From Cranoglanis bouderius (Eukaryota > Chordata > Actinopteri > Siluriformes > Cranoglanididae), in assembly GCA_023630585.1 (NCBI GenBank), contig CM042551.1, forward strand, positions 20,336,001-20,400,000: 64,000 nucleotides of DNA, in the 5' to 3' direction. A program made the translations under genes and the position numbers. Each line of letters begins with the position of its first letter. The first letter of the stretch is position 1. Under the pieces are notes generated by a model. It worked only from the letters and a program-made list of their open reading frames with translations. It was not told where the DNA came from and searched no databases. This document shows, one piece after another, positions 22,882 to 35,500 of the stretch.

Positions 22882-22888
<7 letters not shown>

Positions 22889-22922
<34 letters not shown>

Positions 22923-23492
22923 ATACTAGAAATGACTTGTTACCATATTGCAATCAATCCACTTATTTAAAAAAAAGGATTCCTTAAAGATTAAAGGTTC
23001 TTAGTTACTTAAATGGGATCTACCTGAAACCCTCTCTGATAGGGAAACACACAGCTGTAGAGTTCAGCATAGAACCTATAAGGGTTCCCCAAGAAGGACA
23101 AACACTTTACAGATCCTTTTTTTGTAATAGAGCTCTATATTTCATTATAATAAGTATTATAATAATAAATATTGAATTATTTTCCACTTACATGCCATAT
23201 ACGGTGCTATGCAAAGGTCTTAGGCACATGTAAAGAAAAGCTATAAAGCAAAGAAGCCTTCAAAAATAACACAATTAAACTTTTCTACATTTAAAAAAAT
23301 GTTCTATAAAGAGTTGTTGAGAAAATGCTTTTAAAATGCATCAGTATTCTCAGGTACATTTTGTGTAGTTTGATAAGGAAATGAGCTGCAAGTTTTACTG
23401 AGCATTTTGGAGAATCTGCCACAGTTCTCCCAGAGACTTTGACTCTCACACTTGTTTCTGTTTTTGCAGCAAAACTCAGCAGCCTTCATTAC

Positions 23493-23528
<36 letters not shown>

Positions 23529-24412
23529 AAATAAAAATTTTCTTTATTGACATACAAACATTTTTCTATAACACTGATTTTTTTTGTTGGAAAAGTAAGG
23601 TTTGGAAATAATGCAGACATCCTAAAGTAAACATCTAGGATAAAATTTGTATTTACAAAATTTGACGTGATTAACCAACTTAAAATTTCAATCATTCATC
23701 TTACATTCATGCAGTAAACATTTTATCTCAGTCAGGGTTGTGGTGGTTTCAAAGACTATCCCAGGATGAAACAGCTTAAAATCAGAAATGATCACGCTAA
23801 TTAGTTAAATGTGGTACATTCATAGATATGTGTTCCTAATGCTCCTAATACTATGGATTTCCCGTTCCATTTTCATCTCTATAAACCAGATATTATGTAA
23901 GCTTTAAAAAAAGCATGTTACTTTTCAACATGTTGCACTTCAGTTGGACAAACTGTATCAAATCTCTGTTCCTGCTATGATGGTCATGGCCATCATGATT
24001 CTTGATCCATACTGATACACATACGGTCAAGCTGACCTGTATTTCCTTGGTTGCTTATACAAAAAAGTCTGTTGAACCACAGAATAGAAAATGATGCTTT
24101 ACTGTACGCAGTGAGGGACTTTTACATTTCCAAACTAAATATGTTGTGTATATTAGGAGTGTGATAGTATATTGGTGTATACCATGATCTGTCATTATAA
24201 TAAGTTAACCACATAAACTTCATCACTGTGGGATACTTTATTCCCCTGCTGTGTTAGTGCTGTAATATATTTCTTAAAGCCGGTTTTACAATGTATAAAC
24301 ATTATGGCACATGAGAAAGTCTTCAGTGCAGTGGGCAGCTAACATCAGATAACATTAGCGTTAAATATTACTGACATTAGCTAACTACATTCACTGTGGT
24401 TAATAAACTGTA
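22889..24412. other. Intergenic with Tc1 end fragments, no gene supported
   Basis: The stretch contains a TA tract at about 22890-22915, a GGTTCT/AGAACC-type repeat near 22985-23130, a Tc1-like terminal sequence at about 23205 followed by decayed Tc1 sequence to about 23480, and a poly-T run at 23495-23525. No coding frame was found. Confidence 0.5.
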
Positions 24413-24573
24413 TGGTAGTGGTGACTCAGTAGATAGGGATTTAGACTACTGAATGGGAGGTTCTGAGTTTGAATCCCAGTACTGACACACTGCAAGTGGC
24501 AAAGTGGGTGCTTGAGCAAGACCATTATCTGCTCGACTTTGGATAAAACCATCCGCTAGATGAATAAATGTAA
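24413..24573 (+). repeat. tRNA-derived SINE
   Basis: TGGTAGTGGTGACTCAGTAG resembles a tRNA A-box region, and GAGTTTGAATCCC a B box. The body reads GCTTGAGCAAGACCATTA, and the 3' end is GATGAATAAATGTAA. Same family as 15262/15649 and 46292. Confidence 0.65.
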
Positions 24574-24914
24574 ACCGAGCTTTCAGCATGTCTGAGGATG
24601 GAAGGTCAGTTAGTTCGAATGTCTTTTAATATTGTTATGTTTTTTTGAGGTAAAATGTTTAGGAACAAAATCAGATTTTAAAAAGTGAAATATCTTGTGT
24701 TTTAGAGCTTAGGAAAGACATTCCAGAAAAGTAAAACATTGAAAAGCATACATAATTATAATGTGGTCTTAACAGTCTTGAAATGTCTTTTTACTGCTGA
24801 GTTTATTAGCATTAGTTAGTTATTTAATGAGATTGAGAGATAGTGCTGTAAATGTCAGTACTTTAGAGTTTCGCTAGCTGGAGTGTCAAAACATTGATGT
24901 CTATTATCTCAAAA

Positions 24915-25530
24915 CAGCTCTTCATCTAGATGGCACTGATGCGATACCCGGTATCAGTATCGGGCCGATACCAGCAAAAATGGTGGATCGGGTATTCAAG
25001 AAACTTTTCGGATAACGGATCCTGTAACAAATGGTAAAGATTAGAATTGGATTTGGAAAAGAAATTTCTTTTTGGAAATGGAAATATTGACATATAAAGA
25101 CGACATGTTTTCCTTTTCATAGGATTGATTTTATTCCATGTTTGCCTCGCACCTCCAGAGTTGGGGGCTCCCACCTCTGTCCTGTGTGTGCGGAGTTTGC
25201 ATGTTCTCCCGTGCTTCGGGGGTTTGCTCAGGGTACTCCGGTTTCCTCCACCAGTCCAAAGACATGTGTTGTAGGATGATTGGCATCTCCAAATTGTCCG
25301 TAGCATGTGAATGTGTGTGATTGTGCCCTGCAATGGGTTGGCACTCTGTCAGGGTGTCCCCCGCCCTGTGCACCAAGCCTCCTGGGATAGGCTCCAGGCT
25401 CCCTGTGACCCTGTACAGAAAATGGATGGATGGATGGATAAGTGATTTTTGTGTGAAAGAGTTTAACTGTGAAGCACTTCAGTTAAAAAATATTTTAAAG
25501 CTACTACTAGTAGTAAAATTTCCTTACCGC
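24915..25530 (+). mobile_element. hAT-like MITE carrying a SINE insertion
   Basis: The left part (GATACCCGGTATCAGTATCG through GGATTGATTTTATT, about 24940-25136) and the right part (TTTTTGTGTGAAAGAG through ACTACTAGTAGTA, about 25445-25517) align, in reverse, with the uninterrupted copy at 46530-46915. The copy here is split by the SINE at 25137-25440. Confidence 0.6.
25137..25440 (+). repeat. 5'-truncated SINE with GGAT tail
   Basis: It shares long blocks with 15321-15636, such as GATTGTGCCCTG, AATGGGTTGGC and the terminal AATGGATGGATGGATGG, but lacks the tRNA-like head. Truncation at the 5' end is typical of LINE-driven insertion. Confidence 0.8.
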
Positions 25531-26560
25531 CATTTAGAATGTGAAATAAATTCAATAATATATATATATATATATTTTTTTGAATGTGAGGTATACTGTA
25601 CAGTTCTACCCCTAGTATGTCTAGCATTCTACAGTGGAGTCACTGTTTTACTGAAGGCCTTATTGTGTTACTTCATCAGCTTCACTTTAATTCAAAGTTG
25701 CACTAAAAATAATTTCTCCCCCAAAACAACCAGCACTACAGGACCTGCTGATTTCTAAAGGCCTCAGTGAGACTGAAACCAACTCGTGCTGTGATCTTCA
25801 GGAAAAAACCCAAACCTAAGTGATGAGTCACATGAAATGAACTGCTTTTGTTCTCATCACATAGCATCATCACCTAGTGTCATCTGAATTACAAGATTTT
25901 GTATATATGTTTTTGCGGTTAGTCACTGATACATTTTATATGTGTGTTACTCAACTGTTTTCTAGCACAGAGGTCATGTGATAGTTTTCATCTAAACACA
26001 TGAAAACAGAACAGTGTACATTCCTCTCCCAGACCATCTCCACACAAAATCACACTATATTTTACTCCATTAAACATATTCGCTCACTAACCAATGCTCT
26101 CTTCTTAGCAGTCGAGGAATATACAGCTAAGTCATCAGAATATTCAGCTATCTTAATAAATAAACTCTCCTCGGCTTTCCTTTTTGAAATGTGCTCTCAA
26201 AAATGACAAACCAAAAGGACACAACATGAGGTGAGGTTTATGGATCTGAAGGTGTGAGGAGTTTGATGGTGTGGGTGGTGAGTGAACACAAAAATGAAAT
26301 GGAAGAAGAGAAGGAGGAAGAGGAAAGAGAGAAAAAGACATGGCTCCTGCCTTTTCTGCACCCATCTGTTCTGATGGTGCAGGTGGAGCTCTATTCACCC
26401 ATCTCTGCATGTGTGTGGAGTAGGAGGGGGGAAGGAAGAAAAGGGAGGGCAGAGAGAAGGAGTGAAGAGATGAAGGGGTGGGAGGTGGAGGGGGGCTCCT
26501 GGTGATCTCTCCTGAAGGGGATAATAGGAGACCGACGCATTGCAATGGCTGCCGTGTAGT
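25531..26560. other. Intergenic, likely elavl3 upstream regulatory sequence
   Basis: No gene was found. The stretch directly precedes the elavl3 promoter. Purine-rich DNA at 26290-26330 and 26420-26500 and an E-box CAGGTG near 26382 are visible. It would fall within the roughly 1 kb upstream region expected to hold neuronal control elements; this is inference. Confidence 0.4.
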
Positions 26561-26640
26561 GCCCTCCCTACCCAATTAGCCAATCAGCGGTCGCCTCTGA
26601 CTGGCAGAAGGACACATAAAAGAAGAACATTGCAGCAGAG
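26561..26640 (+). promoter_or_regulatory. elavl3: Putative elavl3 core promoter
   Basis: A CCAAT box (26580-26584, in AGCCAATCAGCG) and a TATA-like CATAAAAG (26615-26622) sit 420-480 bp upstream of the start codon. With usual spacing, transcription would start near 26640-26650. The following 5' leader contains no ATG before 27061. Confidence 0.5.
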
Positions 26641-27060
26641 GCACAGAAGGAGACTGTGAAGAGCTGGGAAATACACATACACACTAGCACACACACGACA
26701 ACAGAACCAGAACACCCTCCTCTGGACACACCCTACTGGGGATCACTGCTTCTCTTTTTTTTTTTTTTTTATTTCCGAACCATCGCCCACGCCGCACAGG
26801 GAGAAATCTCTCTCATCCTCATCATCATCCTGAAGAAAATCCCTTTCTCCTCATTTTCACTCTGCTTGAGGACACCTACAATCAGACGGGCTGAGAATCC
26901 CTGAAGACAAGGTTCTTTTTTTCTTTTTTTTTCTTTTCATTTCGGAAATCGACGTGTTTAATCAAGCCATACGTTAAGAAGACCAGAGCAAACCCTCCAG
27001 CAAGCCCGAAGAAGACCTACACATCGAAAGGAGCTAGATCACTATCATCTTTGTACAAGA
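26641..27060 (+). other. elavl3: elavl3 5' untranslated region (predicted)
   Basis: About 420 bp, pyrimidine-rich in places, free of upstream ATG codons. The 5' limit depends on the inferred start site. Confidence 0.5.
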
Positions 27061-27069
27061 ATGGTTACT
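27061..27069 (+). CDS. elavl3: elavl3 coding exon 1 (Met-Val-Thr)
   Basis: ATG GTT ACT followed by the donor GTACGT. Chosen because Hu proteins share a separate short first coding exon and because the phase joins exon 2 exactly. A second in-frame ATG at 32403 (codon 8) has a strong CACCATGG context and could serve as an alternative start. Confidence 0.85.
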
Positions 27070-29535
27070 GTACGTATATATGTTTCTTTCAGTCTTTCTT
27101 TTAGGCTAGCCATTTTAACAATACAAAAATTTTATTTTAGTGTCCTCAGTCCTCAAATCAAGCCTTTGCAAGACTTCTAGGCTAGATGGAGAATATTCCC
27201 AGGGTTGTTGTTTTAAATTGGCATCACACTTGGATTAATCTTATTTGCAGGCAGCTTTGCGTATTAATATAATATTGAGGGAAACATGGCATTTGCTCAG
27301 TGACATTCCCTTAAAGCGGATTGTGTAAACAAGATTAACGAGCAGTGGTGGCTTTTAGAAACGTGATCCATGGATGCGCAACACTACAGCTCGCGCTCTC
27401 GACGATCTGTGGAGCATCACATCCTGTTATTTTATTTTATTTTATTTTATTTGCCTACAGAGTACGGCTAGCTCATTAATTAACACGTAAAATTCCTTCA
27501 TGTGTACGCCTTTTTCCACGCTATTGACATTTGATCCCATAGAAGTCACGGCTCAGTGGCCATTCCGCAGGAGCAGAGAGAGAGAGCGAGAGAGAGAGAG
27601 AGAGAAGGAGAGAAGGAGAGAGAGATAGATGTGCTGAAAATGCAGAAGGGCGTTGGGAGGCTGTGAGGCCGCACAGTGCTGTATTTCTCTGAGCAAGAGG
27701 AGGACATTTCTGAGACAAAACAGAAATTGTGTGCATTCGTTGACCAGAGAGAGAGAGAGAGAGAGAGCAAAGAAAAGGGTCGAGTCACTCAGAGGAAAGG
27801 AGGGGTTTTTATGCATCAAGTCGCTTCGGACTGAATCTGACGTTTAGAAATTCCTAAAAGGCTTCTTTTCGTTGCGATGCAAGAACAATATCCAGGACCA
27901 GGAGACGATCAGGAACGGCTCCAGAATTCTAAAGCATTGATGGGTGGCTGATCTGAATGAGAAATGTGTGCAATAAGGACAGGCCCTGCATGAGTGCGAG
28001 CATTTTGGGCGTGGCTTCTTCTCTCGAATAGACGACGGCACGCGCTGGCAGCACCGCACAAATCTCAGTCCTGACTGAGCAGATATAGCCTGTGATCTGA
28101 TCTCATACATGATGCATGCTCAGTGTGATCATATCCAGTATTCCGGCTTCACCCATAGCATAGTGTCACTGTCACAACTTACTGACTGTAATTAACGTAG
28201 AAACAAAGACACTGGGGCTGTGCATTGCTTAAATATCCTCGTTTATGCCTGATTGAGAGATAATTACACGTGGCCTGGTTTTGGACAGCTTGTTTATCGA
28301 GGTGTCTGTATGTTAACAGGGTGGGCCTCAGCCACCCCAGTGACTCCCCCAGTGACTACAGGTTAGTAGCTCGAGCCTAGTCCGCTGATGTGCTGATATT
28401 AAGACCTAACCTCAAACAAAGAACGCTCGTGAATTTTATAGAAACAAAACCACTCTTCACACCAGGTTTAAACACTTTCCATATCCAGCCGTCGAAATCC
28501 GTCACTGAGCGTCCAGAGGAATGATAACAAAGGTGTTTATGGTGAAATCAGAGCTCCACAGTCGTCAGTAAGCTCTCTGTATATACCGCAGTGCCAAGCA
28601 AATAAAAAGCGTCGAGTCAGATAACCTTCTCTTACACAATTCAAGGACAAGGACGTAGTAAGTGAAACGCAGCACAACCCACTGACAGGATGGAAGCTCA
28701 GGGTAAAGCTTATAGTGGTGGATCTAGATGATGAGGTGGAGAATGGAGAATGGACACAGATCCAGAAGCCGATGTAAACACGACAGGGATGTGACACACA
28801 AAACACACATCATTTCATTTCTATCAGCCTTCATGAGAAAACCTGAGAATGTTTTTGACATGCATTAGATTGTTGTTGTTTTTAAAAAAAATAATATTCA
28901 CACGGCTGTGGTTGAGGCTGTTGTGCTGGGGATAAAATGATTTAAATAGACTGGTAAAGTTGTGGTGCTCATTGTTCCCGGAGAGGCCCGCAGCACAAAG
29001 CGCTAGTGTTTACATTAATATTCATAGCGCTGCCGCGGCCTGCGCGCGCGAGGAGGAACGGGTGGCTCTTTTGTTCGCGCGTGTCAATACGTTTATTCAG
29101 GCTCGCTTTTTATGAATGCCTAAAGAGCGCACAGATCCTTGTTCAATCAAAGCGCAGAGGGGATAACGATTTAAGCGATTCTGGTAGAGGGACCAAATTA
29201 AGCAGCGAAGGCGGATCTTTATATTTATGTATTTTTTTTTATTATTTTTTTTTAAAAATTTGTATTACAGCTGATTTTCTTTGTAAACTGGGCTTTGAGC
29301 ACGCGGAGCTTCAGAGCCTCAGAGCTGAATCTGTTTCAGCACTCTGGATAGAGACAGGACCTGAACATAACCCACTACACAGTTTCCTCAGCACCACCTC
29401 TCCTTTTTCCTAACATGTCTGTTTTGTGTTCCATCATATTGCAGAAAATTGCATTAGGTTTCCACTTGGCTGCAAAAAAAGACAAGGCATACAGTCTACA
29501 TGGTGAAAATCTTTGCAATAGATTTATATAATGTA

Positions 29536-29570
<35 letters not shown>

Positions 29571-32500
29571 TAAAAAAGGAACAGAATACACAAGTGTTTG
29601 TTTATTCAGTCAGATGAAATGTAAAAGCAGGCTGATCTGTGTGGTATCTGATAATGATGAAGCATTTCGCTTGGTGTCCTGTAGCTCTCCAGCTGCCACT
29701 GTGATCCTCTAAGCTGCAGTGAGAATGTGGCTAATGCCTTTTGTTTAGAATAATCCTGTAATCGGAGTTACTGAGACGGCCTGTTATATCAATCCAAGCT
29801 TTCACTTTTTCAGTCACTGAAACCTTTTTTTTTTTTTTTTTTTAAATGAGGAAAACCAATTTAACTCTCCCCAGTTGTGTCAGTAAAGGGCTGAGACAGT
29901 GGTCCTTTTTATTAAACCATGTTTTCAGCACATACTTAGTGTCAGGGCTACTTAATGACTAAAAAACAACAACAAAAACATCTAAATCTGTTTGGTCAGC
30001 AAAGCTGTCAATCTCACAGCACTGTAGTTAGGAAGCACAGTTATATCCAGAAAATGGCTTCCTGTACATCAGAGTGCTTCATCTGTCGTGTATATTTTTT
30101 CACTTGTAATTTCATGTGACACTTTCCCCCAATCAAAGGTTGGTCCAAAATTGTTGCAAATAAAACACAATTCGAACAACCACCACATGAGTTCCAGTCA
30201 TATCTAAATATTAGGCAACACCCATGTTTTCTATTAGCCTACTTAATTCTGATTGTGTCCTCATTTAGCAATGGTAATGATATATCAGGTCTAAAATTCT
30301 ACAATGATATGCTTTTCTTTATCAGATGAGTGGCAGAAAAAGGTGTAAGGTGGTCATGTGGCAGGCAAGCAGGCCGTGTTTGCATGAAACCCTGGGTCGA
30401 TGTGGTCTTTCTCTTCCCTAGAAATAGAAAAGTACAAGCCAGGGGAAGAGAGGTGAAGCCAGCTCACGGTGTGTGTAATGTGTTTGGCTAGTACGAGGTC
30501 ATTGCCCCTTGTGGAGCTGCAGGTAAGACTGGTGGAATGCCGGTTCCTGAGGAATGCAGTGTCAACGCTTGGTACTAAAACTTCAACATGGGTGAACCTG
30601 CAGTAGGCTTGTCTGTGTGAATCGGGCATTTGTGGATGAAAAGATCTTCCTTCCTCTTCCTCTGGTTTGTTTTAGCAATAGCAGGGGCCTAAGGGCAGAA
30701 AGAGCTGCCTGCACATTACGCAGCATTTTACGTTTGTTGCCAGGGATTGGCGCCTGCCATGAGAAGGTTCACTTCAGTCTAATCCAAACTCGTTCCAGTC
30801 CTGTAGCCCTGTGAATGTAGGAGTTCTGTTAGTGTCTGCTAGTGTAAAATATTTTAGGACTTAAAACAATTTTAGACAGGAAAAGGTGAAACATAGACGT
30901 CAGCAAGATTCTTTGTCATGTTGAGCCAGCAGTTATGCCTTTTTCCATGTTTGCAGAGTTTTATTTGAGGCTTGAATAACCCACTCACATCTGCCTTGCT
31001 GATGTGTTCTCCTTGTCAGGGTTAATTTGCCTGAGATCTGCGTTTTTTTGTCGGAGACAGAAGGTTCACTTCATTTATCCATAATGAACAATGATCTTAA
31101 ACGGACATAACCAATGCTCATTTGCATCCCTCTTCTATGATAAACACAAATTAAAAATATACATTCATGCACACATACTGCTAAACACACTGCTAAAAGT
31201 CATGAAGCCAGCCGATAGCAACTGTTGTCAAGCAGCTGTTACCTGGGAAACCTGAGTAGAGGTAAGACTCAAGTCGAGAAGAAATTATTCCATGGGGAAG
31301 AGTGTTAGAGATGGATAAGAGGAAAATGGAAAGGGAAAAACAAGGGCTCAGACCACACCTACAAGGGGAAAAGACACCATGCAGGCTGAGGGATGGTGGT
31401 CTAAACATGTAGCTGGAGAGTCTGATTCCAGTTCAGTTCAATCATTCAGTCATTCTGATCTACAATTCTTTTTTTTTTTTTTTTTTTACTGGACATGAAG
31501 GTTCTTATGATTAGTGAAAACAATAGTGCAAGTAGTGATGATTCTGCCTGTTGATGTCAGCTGATCATACAGATTACAGATTAAAAGTGCAGCATTAATT
31601 AGGTGTGTGAGCGTCCCAGTTCCACCAAGGGGTTATTCTTATTGTACCAAGGATCTACATATTCACTGACCACATGACAATTCAATTCTCTTAGTAAATC
31701 ACTCTCAAGAAAGATCATACACTTCATAATGTTGCTCCAGTATAGGAAGAAAAATCATGATATTAATATAAACGCCGAGATAACACTTACAGGATACACA
31801 AAATAGGGGGAAAAAGTAAGTTATTTCCCACCAGTGACAAAGTAATAGAAAGAAGCGAATAAAAAGGATTAAGACTGACCAGCATAGGCTACATCTGTTC
31901 ATTGAAAATTCCCCATAGGCTAAATTAAGCAACATGCTGTAGTCCAGAGCAACAGACAAACCACAGTAGACATGCGTACATGCGCAGACAAAAATAATGG
32001 CACACTTCCATTGCACACAATATGTTTGCTACTGGCAGCTCAAACTTTGCAAAGCCTGCAGTGCAGGATGTCACTTTAACTTACCCTTCATCAGTCAGAT
32101 GTCTGACTACTAATGTAATACTGTTCCACCCTGTCTAGAGAAACAGCAGACAGGGCAAAAATCACTATAACATCCACAGATCTAGGAGCAGAGAGAGAGA
32201 GAGAGAGACTGGGAGAAAGGAAAGAGGACTGAGAGAGAATATATATAAAGATGAAATGAAGAAGAATTTGAATATTGTTCTTAAGTTTCTCCACCGTTCA
32301 CACACTGACAGTAGCAAGGACAATCCCACCTACAAAATCACACACACACGATACAGTGTCTGATCTCACTGATTCCTCTTCTCTCCACAGATAATCAGCA
32401 CCATGGAAACTCAGGTGTCCAATGGTCCGAGCGGAACCAGCATGCCCAACGGCCCGGTCATCAGCACCAACGGTGCCACAGACGACAGCAAGACCAACCT

Positions 32501-35500
32501 GATTGTCAACTACCTGCCTCAGAATATGACGCAGGAGGAGTTCAAGAGCCTGTTCGGCAGCATTGGAGAGATTGAGTCCTGCAAGCTGGTCAGAGACAAA
32601 ATCACAGGTAATGCACAGGTTACATATATTATCAGTCTGAGGATCGCTAGATGTGATTGCAAGGTTTGATAAAAGGATTAAAAGAAAGAGACTTATTAAA
32701 GGACAACTCTTAGCTTTAAGTATTGTATAAAAACAGTCCCACATTCTTAGGGAAATATAGTTAAATCTAGAGCCATAAAATGTTCTTCAGCTTGTCCGTC
32801 CCTCTCGAGAAACTTTTAAAGGTTCTATGTAGAATCCTAAAAACACAGGGCTTTCCATTAAGCAAAGAAAGATCCCCAAGAGGAACTTCTTATTAAGCTA
32901 CAAGCTTTAAACACCTTAGTACAGTCTGTGTTTGTTGTTAAAAAATTAGACTACCTATCTACGCTATTTAACTTGTAGCATATTTTAAGGGGCATGCTAC
33001 ACTTATTTGACATCACCATTAATGGCATAATTAATGCAGATTATTATGACATGCAGTCCTTCTTATCAGGCTATAACTCACTGTTTTCTGTTATGGTACA
33101 GGTCAGAGCTTGGGCTATGGCTTTGTAAACTATGTTGACCCTAATGATGCCGACAAGGCCATCAACACGCTCAACGGTCTCAAACTGCAAACAAAAACAA
33201 TCAAGGTAAGAGCACCTTGACCCCACGCTCCTGCATCATCCTACTGACAGTCGAGCCGCAGGAAGAAAGAAGGGAAAGTGAGGAAGTGACAGACGGGACA
33301 GAGGGAAGGGAGGAGAGAGGGTGGGACCGAGGGCAGAGAAGGCAACAGCAAGCACAAAGGGAGCAGAAGAAAAGAAAGAGGGAGAGGCAAAAGCAGAGGT
33401 CAGAAAGCAAGGGGGCTGTGTGCAAAGGTGATTGTGATGGAAATGTAATTAGGGAGGTGCAGTGCATGGCATTTGGGGGTGGGGGTGCTGAATCAGTGCA
33501 GGAAGCCCCATCTGCCTCCAATCTTGGCTAATTAGGGCCTTCTTTGTCTCCAAATTCAGCAGGGAATAGGGGAAGGGGTTCGACTCAGGGAAGGAGGGGT
33601 TGAGAAGAATGAAATTAAACAATTCAGCCTGGTTTAACCCCACCTGATCAAAGATTGTGTCAAAGTACAAACCAAGGAAGATTAGCTGAAGGAAAACTTT
33701 CCGAAAAAAAAAAAAAAAAAGAACATAGAACTCACATATTTCCATTTAATTTCATATCACACTCCAATATAGAGATTATATATTTTATATATTTATTTAC
33801 ATTCATTCTACTCATGTACAAATAAATGTATATATTATAACGCCATGCTAACAGCCTCCTTCAAAATTGTATATTTATTTAAAATATTTTTTTTTTTTAT
33901 TAAAATTTTTAAAAATTAAAATTATATTGGCCTTCTCAGCAGTGTAAGCAGGCATTCATCATTTATGTGCATGCTTCATCCAAATCCTTAAGCTGAGCAA
34001 ATTTCATTTTTTCCATGTCAAAAAGGCATTGTTAGAGAGATGAGAGGACTTGTGAGGAGGGAAACGAGGAGGGAAAGGAGGTGCAGGAGCAAAGGCTAGA
34101 GGAGGCAGCGTTGCGAGCAGAATGCCAATGACAGGATTAGAGGCCATATGGGCTGCAGGCACCATCTGTAGTGTGGGAGAGATAGGGAGAGGGTTAATTA
34201 TAGGGCAGAATCCAGTCTTCTAATAAAAAAAAACCCACCCCGCCCTTCCAGCCGGCAGCCCAATCTCCACCATACACTCACCCACTCGCTGAACAATAAC
34301 ACCCCAGACCCCAACAATACAGCTGCTTAGTCATACTCACCCCCAACATGTATACATGCACAGATGATGCAGACATGGAGCCTACGCCATTCAGACCCAG
34401 CTAGCAATTAGCCTTAGTGTTCTACAGTACGCATGTGGGAACATAAAGAATATAGGGAAATTGAGGGAATATAAGGAAATAAAAATCAATACAAAGAACA
34501 ATGAAAAAGAAAAGAATGTCCAAAAGACTCAAACACTACATGTATAAACACAAAAGAGAACAGTATGTCTAAAAATACTCAAAATATAAGCGTGTGAAAA
34601 TAATATCTTAACATACAAGTAGGCTCACACTGTACAGTACATACCACTGTGCAGTAATTTAAATAATGGAATATAAATCTGAATCTGGAAATGTTAGCCT
34701 TATAGAGTAATTTGCTAGGACAGGAGCTGAGTTTGTGAGCTATAAGGGATGCTGGACATATTGTAAGCTGTTTACTTGGTTTGTTGGTTGCCAGAGGAGC
34801 AATTTCCCCTTGAGGGAGAAGACAAAGAAGGGAGGGAGAAGAGGGAGGGGCAATGTCTCTATCACACAAAAACACACACTCACAGTGCTACCATCAATCA
34901 CAGTCATTCTCAGTCAGCCCCAAATTCTTAAATAAATACAGACTTGAGACAAATTAAAGGAAAAATTTCAACTCAGCTGCCAGAACAGCTTTAGTCTTAG
35001 CAGAGATTCTACAAGTTTCTGGAACGGTACCAGAGAGATGGACACCATTCTTCCAAAAGACATTCCTTCAACTGTTGTTTTGTTGATGGTGGTCGAGAGC
35101 ACTGTCTAAAATGTCAATTCAAAATCTCCCATATGTGTTTGATTGGGTTGCAAAATGGTGAGGAGATATGGCGAAGGCCATAGCATTCGTTTGACATCAT
35201 TCGTATCAGTCAGAATAAGTTTGTATTGATTTACAGTGACCCTTCCCATTAAGGGGACAAGTGGAACCAAACCATGCTGACAAATACCCCCCCACAGCAC
35301 TGTTTTTTCCTTTAATTTGTCACTGCATATTTTATGAGCAAATCTGTTCTCATTGCAGTTACAGCGAATTCTGTTCTGGGAGACAATATAGACATGAATA
35401 TTATTCCAAATATAAATTCTAAACTGAAATAAATTTCTAATCTTTACATGTTTATAATTGCTTAACATTTTGTGAAATGTTGGGTAATGGGAAATTCTCC

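Larger units (their letters stand above)
17218..22888 (+). mobile_element. Tc1 DNA transposon, interrupted by an LTR element
   Basis: Long terminal inverted repeats of roughly 280 bp (about 17218-17505 and 22600-22888) begin CACTGAACAAAC and end with GTTTATAA-type and TTGTTCAGTG sequence; TA-rich DNA flanks both sides. Between them is a DD34E transposase in two parts, 17518-18127 and 22151-22554. The interruption is a 4-kb LTR element with its own target duplication. Without the insert the transposon would be about 1.65 kb, the usual Tc1 size. The family is very common in fish and, as I recall, implicated in transfer between teleosts and lampreys. The arms remain similar, which suggests a fairly recent copy. 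Confidence 0.9.

Noticed and set aside
32298..32744. 148-residue frame antisense to elavl3 exon 2
   Set aside because: Shadow frame of the RRM1 exon; spans the intron boundaries without splice signals.
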